Assembly (NCBI GenBank): GCA_963169455.1
Contig: CAUJDW010000003.1
Location: 1-51,626 of the forward strand
Direction of reading: 5' to 3'
Length of the DNA stretch: 51,626 nucleotides
Source of the DNA: Bacteroidota bacterium
Lineage (GTDB): Bacteria > Bacteroidota > Bacteroidia > Chitinophagales > Saprospiraceae
Part shown: positions 23,677 to 31,748 of the stretch, one piece after another
How the letters are laid out: each line of letters begins with the position of its first letter
Numbering within the stretch: position 1 is the stretch's first letter
Translations under genes and position numbers: made by a program
Notes under the pieces: model-generated
Databases searched by the model: none
Seen by the model: the letters and a program-made list of their open reading frames with translations, nothing else
What the model was told of the DNA's origin: nothing

Positions 23677-24249
23677 TCAAGCAATGAACAGAAGGTAGTT
23701 GCCAGGGCGGATGGCTTCAAAACTGGCTTCCGGGTACGTTTCGAGCCAAAGAGCGGGCGGTTTGGAATTTGATTTTGACCATTTGAATTCAAAGCCGAAG
23801 AGCCGGCCGTCCCGCTCTTCTACGAAGTCCACTTCCTTTTGGTCATAGGTGCGCCAGAAGTAATTATTGGAAAAGAGCTTTGTGTAGCGCTGTTTCTTGA
23901 GGCGCTCCGTGATAAGGTATTTTTCCACCGTGGGGGCATTCATGCCAATGGCTTTGCTGATTTTATGCACTGACACCAAATTGCCGATTTGAAAGGCAAG
24001 CAAGCTCAGGATTTCGATGATTTTTTGAGATTTCCTGATCTCTTCGAACATCAGGAGGCCTTTGTAAAGGTAGCCATTGACAATGTTATTGAGTAGTTCT
24101 CGCTTGTCTGACAGCCCAACCGTTGTGACAATTTCCGGGTAGCTGCCGTAGATCAAGCGCTGCGGCAACCGTTCCTTCGTCTGAAAAGGCGCTTCGGTGG
24201 CGGCGAGTTCAAGTTGGGAAACCGGGCACAACTCAAACAGCACCCACTT
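23677..24249 (-). pseudogene. AAA-ATPase/DUF4143 protein remnant
   Basis: The minus-strand frame reads KWVLFELCPVSQLEL..., QRLIYGSYPEIVTT, LLNNIVNGYLYKGLLMFEEI, and after a gap ITERLKKQRYTKLFSNNYFW, RTYDQKEVDFVEERDG, EFKW. These are the DUF4143 C-terminal half of the archaeal-type AAA ATPase family. The N-terminal ATPase domain is absent (the frame begins at KW, right where the receptor gene's leader starts). About 50 residues are missing in frame after TVEKYL, where the family normally has the LEKSFVIF... segment. It is therefore a remnant truncated at the front and deleted internally. Recognition is from memory of the family. Confidence 0.75.
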
Positions 24250-24261
24250 TCATCATTAGCA

Positions 24262-26706
24262 ATGAAAACCATCATGGAACAATCATTCCATTTACTGCTG
24301 CTCGTTGCCCTAAGCCTGTACAGCACGGGCCTTTCCGCCCAAACGCAAGTGCAGGGCCGCGTGGTGGATGCGCAGGGCGAGCCGCTCGCCTTTGCCAGCA
24401 TCCTCTTGCTCACGGCCGCCGACAGCGCCTTCGTGGAAGGGGAAATTGCCGACGAGCAGGGCGCCTTCCGCTTTGCCAATCTCGAGCCGGGCGCCTACCG
24501 CTGCGAAATCAGCATGGTGGGTGCAGCCAATCAATCTATTGATTTTCAACTAAAAAACCAGTCGGGCGAACGGGCGCTCGGCGACATCGTGCTGAGCGGC
24601 ACTGTCAATCTGGCCGAGGTGGAAGTGACCGCCCGGAAAGCCCTGCTCGAAGTGCGGGCCGATATGCTCGTGTTCAACGTATCGGCCAGCCCCAGCGCTT
24701 CCGGCGTCAACGGCCTGGACCTGCTGCGCAAAGCGCCCGGGGTGACTGTGGACATGGACGACAACATCCAGTTGCTCGGCAAGGAAGGCGTGCAGATCCA
24801 CATCAACGGCAATCCCTCCCGGCTGTCGGGCAGAGACCTGGCCACCCTGCTGCAGAACCTGAGCTCCGACAACATCGAGGCCATCGAGATTATCACCAAC
24901 CCCTCCGCCAAATACGATGCAGAGGGCAACGCGGGCATCATCAACCTGCGCCTGAAGAAGAACCCGGCCCTGGGCTTCAACGGCAACCTGAACTCGTCTT
25001 TTACCCGGGGCAATTACCTGCGCTACAGCAACGGCCTGACCCTCAACTACGGAGGCGAGCGCATCCGCGCCACACTGGAGCTCACCCGTTCAGAAGAAAC
25101 CCACCAGGATGATTTTCTGGACACCAAAAAACAAAACGGCTTTGTGCTGGATCTGGACTCCGACGAGCTGCGGCGCCACGCGGGCTACAATATGGCCTTC
25201 GGGCTGGATGCGCAGTTGAGTAAAAAGCACAGCCTGGGCTTCACCGGGCGGGCCATCTTCAACCAGAACGACAACGGGCTGCGGAGCACGACTGGCATCG
25301 CCCTGCCCGGCTCTGCGGAGCCGGGCCAATTGCTCGTGTCGCAAACGCTGCTGGGCCAGTCGTTCCGCAACTATAATTTCAACCTGAACTACCAATGGAA
25401 CATTAGCCCAACATCCAATTTTACCAGCGACCTCAGTTTCGGCAAATTCAATACGCGGGGGCACACCCGGCAGCCCAATACTTTTTTTGCAGCGGATGGT
25501 ATGACGGTCCTCCGCGTTTCCGACAATGAATTCGATGCGGACACCTACATTGACATGTGGTCGGCCCGGGCCGATTATGAAAAAACGTGGGGCGGGCTTA
25601 AGTTTTCGGCGGGCGGCAAATTGGCCTACATCACTACCGACAACCGCTTCGCCTTTTTCAATGTGGGCCCCAACGGCCCCGTAGCGGATTTCACCCGAAG
25701 CAATGATTTCACCTATACCGAGCAAGTGGCCGCAGCGTATGCCGTACTTGATGCCAAAATGGGCCAGTTCCTGACCCTCAGCGCCGGGCTGCGGGTGGAA
25801 AACACCGCTTCGCGGGGCCGGCTGCAGAGCATCCAGGATATTGACGACACGGATGTGAAGCGGAATTACACCGGCCTCTTCCCCAATGTAGGGCTTTCGT
25901 TCAACGATAACCAAGCCCACGCTCTGAGCATCAGCCTCGGGCGGCGCATCACCCGCCCCAACTACCAGAACCTCAACCCCTTCGAGTCGCCCCTGAGCGA
26001 GCTGACGGCCTGGAAGGGCAACCCTTTTCTGCGCCCCAACTACATCATGAACTATCAGGCCACCTATTCCTTCCGGCAAAAACTGACCATCACCAACCAG
26101 TACAGCGTGACCAGGGACTTCTTTGCCACCATCTTTGAAATTTCGGGGGACAACAGCAACGTTATCATCCCCTATAACATGGAGCGCGCCACCCGGTACA
26201 GCATTTCGGCCAGCTATCCGCTGGAGGTGAACAAATACTGGGAATTCGTCACCTTCTTCGATGGCGGGCACAGCACCTTCAAGGGCAATCTCGAGGGTAC
26301 AGACATCAACCTCGAACAAACCACCTGGTCGATCAGGGTGCAGAACAACATCAAGCTGCCCGGGGGCATCCTCCTTGACCTTTCCTACGGGCGCTACAGC
26401 GACTGGATCTGGCGAGGCTCCATCCGGGTACGCGGCAACCAATACCTGGACTTCGGCTTGCGCAAAGACTTCCTGGGCCAACGCCTGCAAGTACGCATCA
26501 CCGGCACGGACGTGCTGCGCACCAACAGCGATTACTTCTACAACGGCGCTTACGGCGGCATGGAAATTGACGGTGTCCGAACCTTCGACAATCAGCGCTT
26601 CGGCGCCGGCGCCACCTGGAAGTTCGGCAACCAGAAAGTGAAAACAACCAAACGCTCGCGGGGAGCGATGGAGGAGGAGATGAGGCGGCTCAATGGAGGG
26701 GATTGA
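24262..26706 (+). CDS. outer-membrane beta-barrel receptor (TonB-dependent-like, OMP_b-brl_3)
   Basis: An 814-residue outer-membrane protein. Signal peptide (MEQSFHLLLLVALSLYSTGLSAQ), then a carboxypeptidase-regulatory-like Ig domain (residues 25-110, VQGRVVDAQGEPLAFASILL), a plug-like region (LLRKAPGVTVDMDDNIQLLG, GVQIHINGNPSRLSGRDLA, IEAIEIITNPSAKYDAEGNAGIINLRLKK), and a large beta-barrel typical of the OMP_b-brl_3 family up to the C terminus (FGAGATWKFGNQKVKTTKRS). There is no SusD-like partner nearby, and no clear TonB box was identified. ATG at 24262 is chosen, with 24274 as an alternative. The ligand is unknown. Such proteins are thought to move ligands or peptides across the outer membrane. 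Confidence 0.88.
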   Translation: MKTIMEQSFHLLLLVALSLYSTGLSAQTQVQGRVVDAQGEPLAFASILLLTAADSAFVEGEIADEQGAFRFANLEPGAYRCEISMVGAANQSIDFQLKNQSGERALGDIVLSGTVNLAEVEVTARKALLEVRADMLVFNVSASPSASGVNGLDLLRKAPGVTVDMDDNIQLLGKEGVQIHINGNPSRLSGRDLATLLQNLSSDNIEAIEIITNPSAKYDAEGNAGIINLRLKKNPALGFNGNLNSSFTRGNYLRYSNGLTLNYGGERIRATLELTRSEETHQDDFLDTKKQNGFVLDLDSDELRRHAGYNMAFGLDAQLSKKHSLGFTGRAIFNQNDNGLRSTTGIALPGSAEPGQLLVSQTLLGQSFRNYNFNLNYQWNISPTSNFTSDLSFGKFNTRGHTRQPNTFFAADGMTVLRVSDNEFDADTYIDMWSARADYEKTWGGLKFSAGGKLAYITTDNRFAFFNVGPNGPVADFTRSNDFTYTEQVAAAYAVLDAKMGQFLTLSAGLRVENTASRGRLQSIQDIDDTDVKRNYTGLFPNVGLSFNDNQAHALSISLGRRITRPNYQNLNPFESPLSELTAWKGNPFLRPNYIMNYQATYSFRQKLTITNQYSVTRDFFATIFEISGDNSNVIIPYNMERATRYSISASYPLEVNKYWEFVTFFDGGHSTFKGNLEGTDINLEQTTWSIRVQNNIKLPGGILLDLSYGRYSDWIWRGSIRVRGNQYLDFGLRKDFLGQRLQVRITGTDVLRTNSDYFYNGAYGGMEIDGVRTFDNQRFGAGATWKFGNQKVKTTKRSRGAMEEEMRRLNGGD

Positions 26707-26732
26707 TGGCTCAATCTGCAAGAGCCAAACCA

Positions 26733-26750
26733 TTGGCACTTATTCTGCAA
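26733..26750 (+). promoter_or_regulatory. sigma-54-like -24/-12 site
   Basis: TTGGCACTTATTCTGCAA: TGGCAC and TGCA place GG and GC exactly the 10 bases apart seen in sigma-54 promoters (TGGCAC-N5-TTGCA). It lies 510 bases before the T9SS esterase gene. A near copy is at 18198-18216. It could be chance or part of another repeat. Confidence 0.35.
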
Positions 26751-27061
26751 AGATATGCGAATCCAGGGCTAAATGCTTGATATTGTGGAAGCCTGAGCAA
26801 AAACCAGAGCCGTGCGAGCTTCGGGCATCCCGGCCCTGCGGGCGCGGGTTTTAGCCCCTGATTCGCATTAGTCATCCCGGATTTTGGCGAGCCCAAAGCT
26901 ACGGCAGCCGGTGAAAATTGTACCCCGGCAGCACCGTTCCCGGGCGATAATTTCCTCTTCGGCAGCCTTAGCCTTTGGCGAAGGCTGCATTATCGACTAG
27001 GTTGCCTCTGGAGAAATTCCTCTGCTCCCCGGAGAAAGCCAGGAAAATTTCTATGCTTACA

Positions 27062-27090
27062 TTGTGATACATAAGGAATGATCTATATTG
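27062..27090 (+). promoter_or_regulatory. promoter-like TTG-N19-TATATTG
   Basis: TTG (27062-27064) and TATATTG (27084-27090) resemble the Bacteroidota consensus with one T missing. The surrounding bases (AAGGAAT..TCTATATT) match the promoter at 12196-12226, suggesting a shared repeated leader. The T9SS esterase gene starts 170 bases downstream. Confidence 0.35.
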
Positions 27091-27260
27091 AAAAGCAAAA
27101 TGAAGAGGGATTTTGTAAATTGTGCGGCACGTTTTTTCCAAAGGCTACGATTCAGGGCATGAAGAAAGGCCCCTTATCTTAAAATGTTATTCGCAGCATT
27201 TATTTTTAAGTGAGGCTCGCTGGTGTGGCAAAGCCTTATTCTTACACAAACGCTCCAAAA

Positions 27261-29408
27261 ATGGTAAGGCAAGCATTTTTTACCGCAATACTACTCCTTA
27301 GTATTATCAATTGCTTTTCCCAAACCGATATCCGGGCCTGGTATGCCGACGGGCAGGTTTTTGTGGTATGGCAAATCGGGCTGCCGATTGAAGAAACCTA
27401 TGCCGTATACGCAAAACCCACTCCATTTAACGACACCAACGATGCCACTTTATTGGGCAGGCCCTTCGCCCTGGAATACCTGGGCTTTGGGCTGAAAGAT
27501 AACTTGCAGGACACCACGGCCACCTACCGGATACCGGACGGGCAGGGCGGCTTTTATCAACTGGCCCTCAATGAAGGCTTGTTCGTTTTCACCCCGCACC
27601 AATCCGGGGCTTTGTATTTTGCCGTTGCCAAATGGGGCGCCAATACCGTGACGCCCGGGCAAAATATCACAGACGCGGCCGTGCCCTTCCTCTATGACCC
27701 CGTCAACGACCCCGTCGAATGCCACCTGCAGCGTACTTTCCCTTCGCCTTTTACATCGGGTTATATTTGCTTTGCCTACTGTATGTGGGCCGACGGCCGG
27801 CAAAACCACTGGGAGGGCCGCCCTGATTTCCCCGTCATGGCCAATGCAGCAAAAAACGGGATGCCCGGCCTGTTCCTGGTGAGCGCCCCGGTTGGCCTTG
27901 ACACCAGCAGTCCGTTTCCGCTCTCCGTTTGGCTGCACGGCGGCGGCGGGAAAGCCCGGCAGTCGCTCGCCGGTTCGCGCCGGGAGGTGGATATCAATCC
28001 GGCGCAAGGCATCCTGGTGGCGCATGACGACAAAATGTACGGCCACCGGGGCCCTGTCCCCCCTCATCCCGACCAGCCGAGCTGGCATTTTGGCTGGGCA
28101 AAAAATTACGACCCCTTCACTCCGGGCATTTCACTGACTGCCGATACGGCCATCAACTATACCCAACGCCGCTATCTTTGGATTGACAACTGGCTGGTGA
28201 AGCATTTAAACATTGACACGAACCGCATCAATATCCATGGGCACAGCATGGGCTCGGCAGGGGCCCTGGCCCTGGTGAAATGCTTTCCGGAACATTACGG
28301 CTCGGCTACTATTTTCAACACCGGCTGCGCCGGGCCGGAAGATGATTCCAACACGGCTTACATTTTTGGGGCCAGCACCGACAATTTCCCCACAAACCTC
28401 AAAAACAGGAACAACGAAGCCGTCCGCTTTTACAGCCTCTGGGATTTATACACCAACTGTTCGCCCTCGCGCGACCTGCCCCTCATCAAACACTGGCACG
28501 GCAAGAACGACGATAACGGCACCATGCGCTGGAGCCCCGAAGTGGTGGATAATTACATCATCTGCGACTCCATCGGCACAGGTATCCAAAACTACTGGAG
28601 CGAGCGCCCGCATGGGATAGACATGGCCCCTGCCTTCAACGACCATTGGATACAGGGCTTGCCCGCCACCCAGCAAACCGCCAACGACAATGTGGATTTT
28701 GCGGAAGCCCACCATCGCAGCGACGAATCCTTTCCCGCTTTTTTCAACCACCGCCTGGAGGCGAAAAACAACAGCCCCGGCGCCGGCCTCATCGGTATCA
28801 ACAACGGCGATGGCGACAACTGGGGCGCCTGGGGCGGCTACCATCGCTGGGACAATGTGGTGGAAACACCCCAATTCTGGCAGGTGACGGCCTGGCTGGA
28901 AAGCAACGCCCTTTTTCCAAACGACAATGCACCGTATGATTTTTTGGCCGCCGATCTTGCGATCCGCCGCCCGCAGGCCTTCCTGCCCTCCACGGGACAA
29001 ACCATTTCCTGGGACGTGAAAGATTTGGCCACGGGAAACATCCTTCAAAGCGGCACGACAACGGTGCAGGCGGATATGCTGGTGGCCATTCCTCAGGTGG
29101 AAATTTTCAGGGAAAACATCCGGAAAGTACGCATTACCATTACGCAGGGCACTACTTCAACGGAAGAAGCATCCGCCGAAAATGCCCCGATCCGCATTTT
29201 CCCCAATCCAACCGATGGAACCGTTTTCCTCGAAAGCGATTGGGTTGTTGTCAGCATTATTGGCCTGGACGGCAGGGAAATGATTCGCCTGAACACCAGG
29301 CCGGCCGGGCAAACGCTGGACGTATCGTTCCTCCCGGCGGGCCTTTATTTCCTGGACGTTATGACGAGGGAGGGAAGAAGAAGGGTGGGCAGGTTGGTAA
29401 AAAGGTAA
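27261..29408 (+). CDS. T9SS-secreted alpha/beta-hydrolase (esterase-like)
   Basis: A 715-residue secreted protein. Signal peptide at the start (MVRQAFFTAILLLSIINCFSQ). Residues about 210-480 form an alpha/beta-hydrolase/PHB-depolymerase-like esterase: WLHGGGGKARQ supplies the oxyanion region and HGHSMGSAGALALVK the nucleophile Ser329. A likely catalytic His lies in the KHWHGKNDDNG or ERPHGIDM segment. The last about 75 residues are a type IX secretion C-terminal sorting domain: IRIFPNPTDGTVFLES through LPAGLYFLDVMTREG. It is therefore exported and either anchored to the cell surface or released. Start ATG 27261 begins the signal peptide. The substrate ester is unknown. Confidence 0.85.
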   Translation: MVRQAFFTAILLLSIINCFSQTDIRAWYADGQVFVVWQIGLPIEETYAVYAKPTPFNDTNDATLLGRPFALEYLGFGLKDNLQDTTATYRIPDGQGGFYQLALNEGLFVFTPHQSGALYFAVAKWGANTVTPGQNITDAAVPFLYDPVNDPVECHLQRTFPSPFTSGYICFAYCMWADGRQNHWEGRPDFPVMANAAKNGMPGLFLVSAPVGLDTSSPFPLSVWLHGGGGKARQSLAGSRREVDINPAQGILVAHDDKMYGHRGPVPPHPDQPSWHFGWAKNYDPFTPGISLTADTAINYTQRRYLWIDNWLVKHLNIDTNRINIHGHSMGSAGALALVKCFPEHYGSATIFNTGCAGPEDDSNTAYIFGASTDNFPTNLKNRNNEAVRFYSLWDLYTNCSPSRDLPLIKHWHGKNDDNGTMRWSPEVVDNYIICDSIGTGIQNYWSERPHGIDMAPAFNDHWIQGLPATQQTANDNVDFAEAHHRSDESFPAFFNHRLEAKNNSPGAGLIGINNGDGDNWGAWGGYHRWDNVVETPQFWQVTAWLESNALFPNDNAPYDFLAADLAIRRPQAFLPSTGQTISWDVKDLATGNILQSGTTTVQADMLVAIPQVEIFRENIRKVRITITQGTTSTEEASAENAPIRIFPNPTDGTVFLESDWVVVSIIGLDGREMIRLNTRPAGQTLDVSFLPAGLYFLDVMTREGRRRVGRLVKR

Positions 29409-29505
29409 GGCAGGAGGCTGGCCCTGGCAAAACAGTTACAGGCTGTTTCTGCGAGCGGTTCTCCGAAGGCAACGCGATTTTTACAGGCTCTGGGTAGTAA
29501 ATTGA

Positions 29506-29536
29506 TTGACACCACAAAATGAATTCATTATCTTTA
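29506..29536 (+). promoter_or_regulatory. promoter-like TTG-N20-TATCTTTA
   Basis: TTG at 29506-29508 and TATCTTTA at 29529-29536, spaced by 20 bases, fit the Bacteroidota -33/-7 pattern with one mismatch. They end 27 bases before the ATG of the decayed nucleotidyltransferase. Confidence 0.45.
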
Positions 29537-29562
29537 TAAATCGAAGTAATTAGGTTAACGTA

Positions 29563-29861
29563 ATGGACATTGTAAACCTTGTTAAACAGGAAGTAATAAA
29601 AATTGACCCGAAAGCGGAAGTTTTTCTGTTTGGCTCCCGGGCCCGGGGTGATTTCCGTAAGGATTCGGATTGGGATTTTTTGATTTTACTCAACCGGCCC
29701 TTACTGCCAGTTTGAAGGCGCTTATTCTCGACCAGTTGTATGAACTGGAAATTCAAACCGATTCGGTGATCAGCACCATCATCCACACAAAATCTGAATG
29801 GGAGGATCGCGCGATTACTCCCATCTGCCAAATCATTAAGGAAGAAGGAAAGTGGGCATGA
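29563..29861 (+). pseudogene. MNT nucleotidyltransferase, frameshifted
   Basis: From ATG 29563 the frame encodes the MNT motif intact (LFGSRARGDFRKDSDWDFLIL, GS-x10-DxD) but stops at LNRPLLPV. A second frame picks up at once (TASLKALILDQLYELEIQTD, then SVISTIIHTKSEWEDRAITP) and reaches its stop at 29859-29861. Both halves together give a normal-length nucleotidyltransferase, so an indel near 29690-29700 broke the gene. Its TGA overlaps the ATG of the HEPN remnant, the usual operon arrangement. A sequencing error could also explain the shift, but the ruined partner argues for true decay. Confidence 0.78.
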
Positions 29862-30000
29862 GTTACTCCAGGGATGAATTAGTGCGGTTGATATCCTGCC
29901 TGAGGAGGTTAAGCCCCTCCTTCCAAAAATCAAAGGCCTTATTGGGGAAATCATGGAATTGATTGACAGGGGTGACGGCCATTCATCTCCAACATCATGA
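29858..30000 (+). pseudogene. HEPN partner, internally deleted
   Basis: ATG 29858 starts MSYSRDELVR, the typical opening of HEPN proteins paired with MNT. The frame is then replaced by another (from 29887) reading VDILPEEVKPLLPKIKGLIG, EIMELIDR, the typical HEPN C-terminal helix, stopping at 29998-30000. The central part, with the Rx4-6H catalytic motif, has been deleted, leaving about 45 residues in two frames. The toxin is therefore dead. Overlap with the broken antitoxin gene shows that both halves of the pair decayed together. Confidence 0.65.
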
Positions 30001-30169
30001 CTCCATACAAGCTCTCAAATTCAACCGCTTCTTTATCCTATTCCGCCTCCTATCCGTCCGCTCAGCAGAACATAGAGATGGACGATTCCATTAGCAGCCT
30101 GGTGCTGTCTGAACTAGTGGATAATATGGCACTTAATGAGAAGGCCGGAAAATTGAAAACCCAAAGCTC

Positions 30170-30916
30170 ATGTCCGAAATAGAACTACTAATCGATTTTC
30201 ACAAAGACGGCGAACGCCAAGGCCCGGGCAGCCCCGAAGAAACCGGGAAAGCCCTGGCCTTGATCGGCTTTGAACAGGACGAATATTTAAGGGTTGCCGA
30301 CATCGGCTGCGGTACGGGCGCTCAGTCCATAATCCTTGCGAAGCACATAAACGGGCATATAACTGCTATCGACCTGTTTCCTGAATTCCTCGAAAAGCTG
30401 GATCAAAAGGCGCGGGAAATCGGCCTGAGTGATAAGATCACTACTCAAAGGCAGTCGATGGACAAGCTGCAGTTCGGGGAGAACGAACTGGACTTGATCT
30501 GGTCGGAAGGCGCCATTTATAATATCGGCTTTGAAGCCGGAATTAAATATTGGCGGCGATTCCTCAAAGCTGGCGGGTATCTGGCCGTTTCCGAAATCTC
30601 CTGGATAACCGGCTCAAGGCCGGCTGAACTCGAGCAGTACTGGTTGGAAGCATATCCTGAGATCGATACCGTTTCGAATAAGATCCAGGCCCTTGAAAGG
30701 AACGGTTATACGCCGGTAGCGCATTTCATCCTGCCGCCCTACTGCTGGATCGACAACTATTACCGGCCCATGCAGCAACGCTTCGGCAAATTCCTGGAGA
30801 AGCATGGCTATGCAGATACCGTAAAGGCTTTCATTGAGAGTGAACAAAAAGAGATCAGTATGTACGAGCAGTATAAAGACTACTTTAGCTATGGGTTTTA
30901 TATTGCCCGGAAGTAA
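30170..30916 (+). CDS. class I SAM-dependent methyltransferase
   Basis: A 248-residue cytosolic methyltransferase. The SAM-binding motif VADIGCGTGAQS is at residues 43-54, followed by the acidic residue of motif II in ITAIDLFPEFLEKL and motif IV in LDLIWSEGAIYNIGFEAGI. The C-terminal part (PPYCWIDNYYRPMQQRF) matches a family of small-molecule methyltransferases common in Bacteroidota and Firmicutes. The substrate is unknown. It starts at ATG 30170. A GC-rich inverted repeat follows the stop codon. Confidence 0.88.
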   Translation: MSEIELLIDFHKDGERQGPGSPEETGKALALIGFEQDEYLRVADIGCGTGAQSIILAKHINGHITAIDLFPEFLEKLDQKAREIGLSDKITTQRQSMDKLQFGENELDLIWSEGAIYNIGFEAGIKYWRRFLKAGGYLAVSEISWITGSRPAELEQYWLEAYPEIDTVSNKIQALERNGYTPVAHFILPPYCWIDNYYRPMQQRFGKFLEKHGYADTVKAFIESEQKEISMYEQYKDYFSYGFYIARK

Positions 30917-30944
30917 CTATTTTGGGCTCCTTCAGCGGCAATCT

Positions 30945-31031
30945 GGAACGCGGGCCTGTGGCCCGCGACGCATGCAGCGCCCCTCCCAAGGCTCAATGAT
31001 TATCACTTCGCGGGCCACAGGCCCGCGTTCC
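30945..31031. repeat. GC-rich inverted repeat, copy 2 (24-bp perfect arms)
   Basis: The 24-base arms 30945-30968 (GGAACGCGGGCC...) and 31008-31031 are exact reverse complements. Each arm contains its own small hairpin CGCGGGCC-TGT-GGCCCGCG. The 39-base middle (AAGGCTCAATGATTATCAC) and right flank match copy 1 at 249-330, and half a copy lies at 41582-41600. It lies between the methyltransferase and GNAT genes and could also act as a bidirectional terminator-like structure. Confidence 0.85.
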
Positions 31032-31050
31032 AACCTAAATATAGTTACAA

Positions 31051-31593
31051 ATGAATACTATAAAAATAGAAGAGCTGAATAGGGAGCGCCTGGGCCTTTT
31101 CTTTGATTACCTGGCCAAACACCTGTCAGAGAACGGGGAGGAGTTTTTATTTCAACCTCTTTCCAAAGCGCAGTCCAAACTTGATAATGCCTGGAAAGAA
31201 AAATTTGAAAGCGGGTTATTCAAAGATTTTGGAGAATCCGGTTGGAGAAAGCTTTGGATAGCGACAGACTTCGAAGGCCATATCATAGGGCATATTGATA
31301 TTCGTTCCCGCAACGAGCCCAACACAAGACACCGGGTATTGCTCGGAATGGGTGTCGACAGCAGTTTCCGGAATTTGAAAGTCGGAAAAAGATTACTGGA
31401 GTTTGTAATTGCGTATTGCAAAAACCAGCCTGAAATTTCCTGGATAGACCTGGAAGTCCTGGCAAACAATATCCCCGCAGCCCGGCTTTATGAGAAGATG
31501 GGGTTCCGGCTGCTGAGCAGGGTTCCCGATATGTTCAGGATCGAAAATGCTTCTTACGATTACCTGTCCATGACGCTGAATGTGGAGCATTAG
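31051..31593 (+). CDS. GNAT-family N-acetyltransferase
   Basis: A 180-residue GNAT acetyltransferase, full length for the family. The acceptor/CoA-binding core is visible: LWIATDFEGHIIGHIDIRS (beta strands), RVLLGMGVDSSFRNLKVGKR (motif A, with a degenerate Q/RxxGxG/A pyrophosphate loop, here RNLKVGKRLL), and LEVLANNIPAARLYEKMGF (motif B). It transfers acetyl from acetyl-CoA to an amine on a protein or small molecule. The target is unknown. The ATG at 31051 lies 19 bases after the inverted repeat. Confidence 0.87.
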   Translation: MNTIKIEELNRERLGLFFDYLAKHLSENGEEFLFQPLSKAQSKLDNAWKEKFESGLFKDFGESGWRKLWIATDFEGHIIGHIDIRSRNEPNTRHRVLLGMGVDSSFRNLKVGKRLLEFVIAYCKNQPEISWIDLEVLANNIPAARLYEKMGFRLLSRVPDMFRIENASYDYLSMTLNVEH

Positions 31594-31748
31594 AGCATGT
31601 TTGGAGGGATTGTAAGCTGTTCCGGCGCCCGGGCTGGGCATTGCTTCATCACCTCCCTCCTGCGGCCGGGTTCCGGGCTTTGTTTTTTTGACCAAAGGCA
31701 GGCAATTGCCCGGCGGAATTTGCTTAAATTCACCGCAAAAGAGCGCTC

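Larger units (their letters stand above)
26707..27260. other. 554-base intergenic region with promoter-like elements
   Basis: No gene. It contains a sigma-54-like site (26733-26750) and a promoter-like sequence at 27062-27090 resembling 12196-12226. A GC-rich stretch near 26815-26845 reads CATCCCGGCCCTGCGGGCGCGGG. Nothing else was recognised. Confidence 0.5.

Noticed and set aside
29997-30182. 61-codon frame before the methyltransferase
   Set aside because: It overlaps both the HEPN remnant and the methyltransferase start and has no family resemblance; likely chance.
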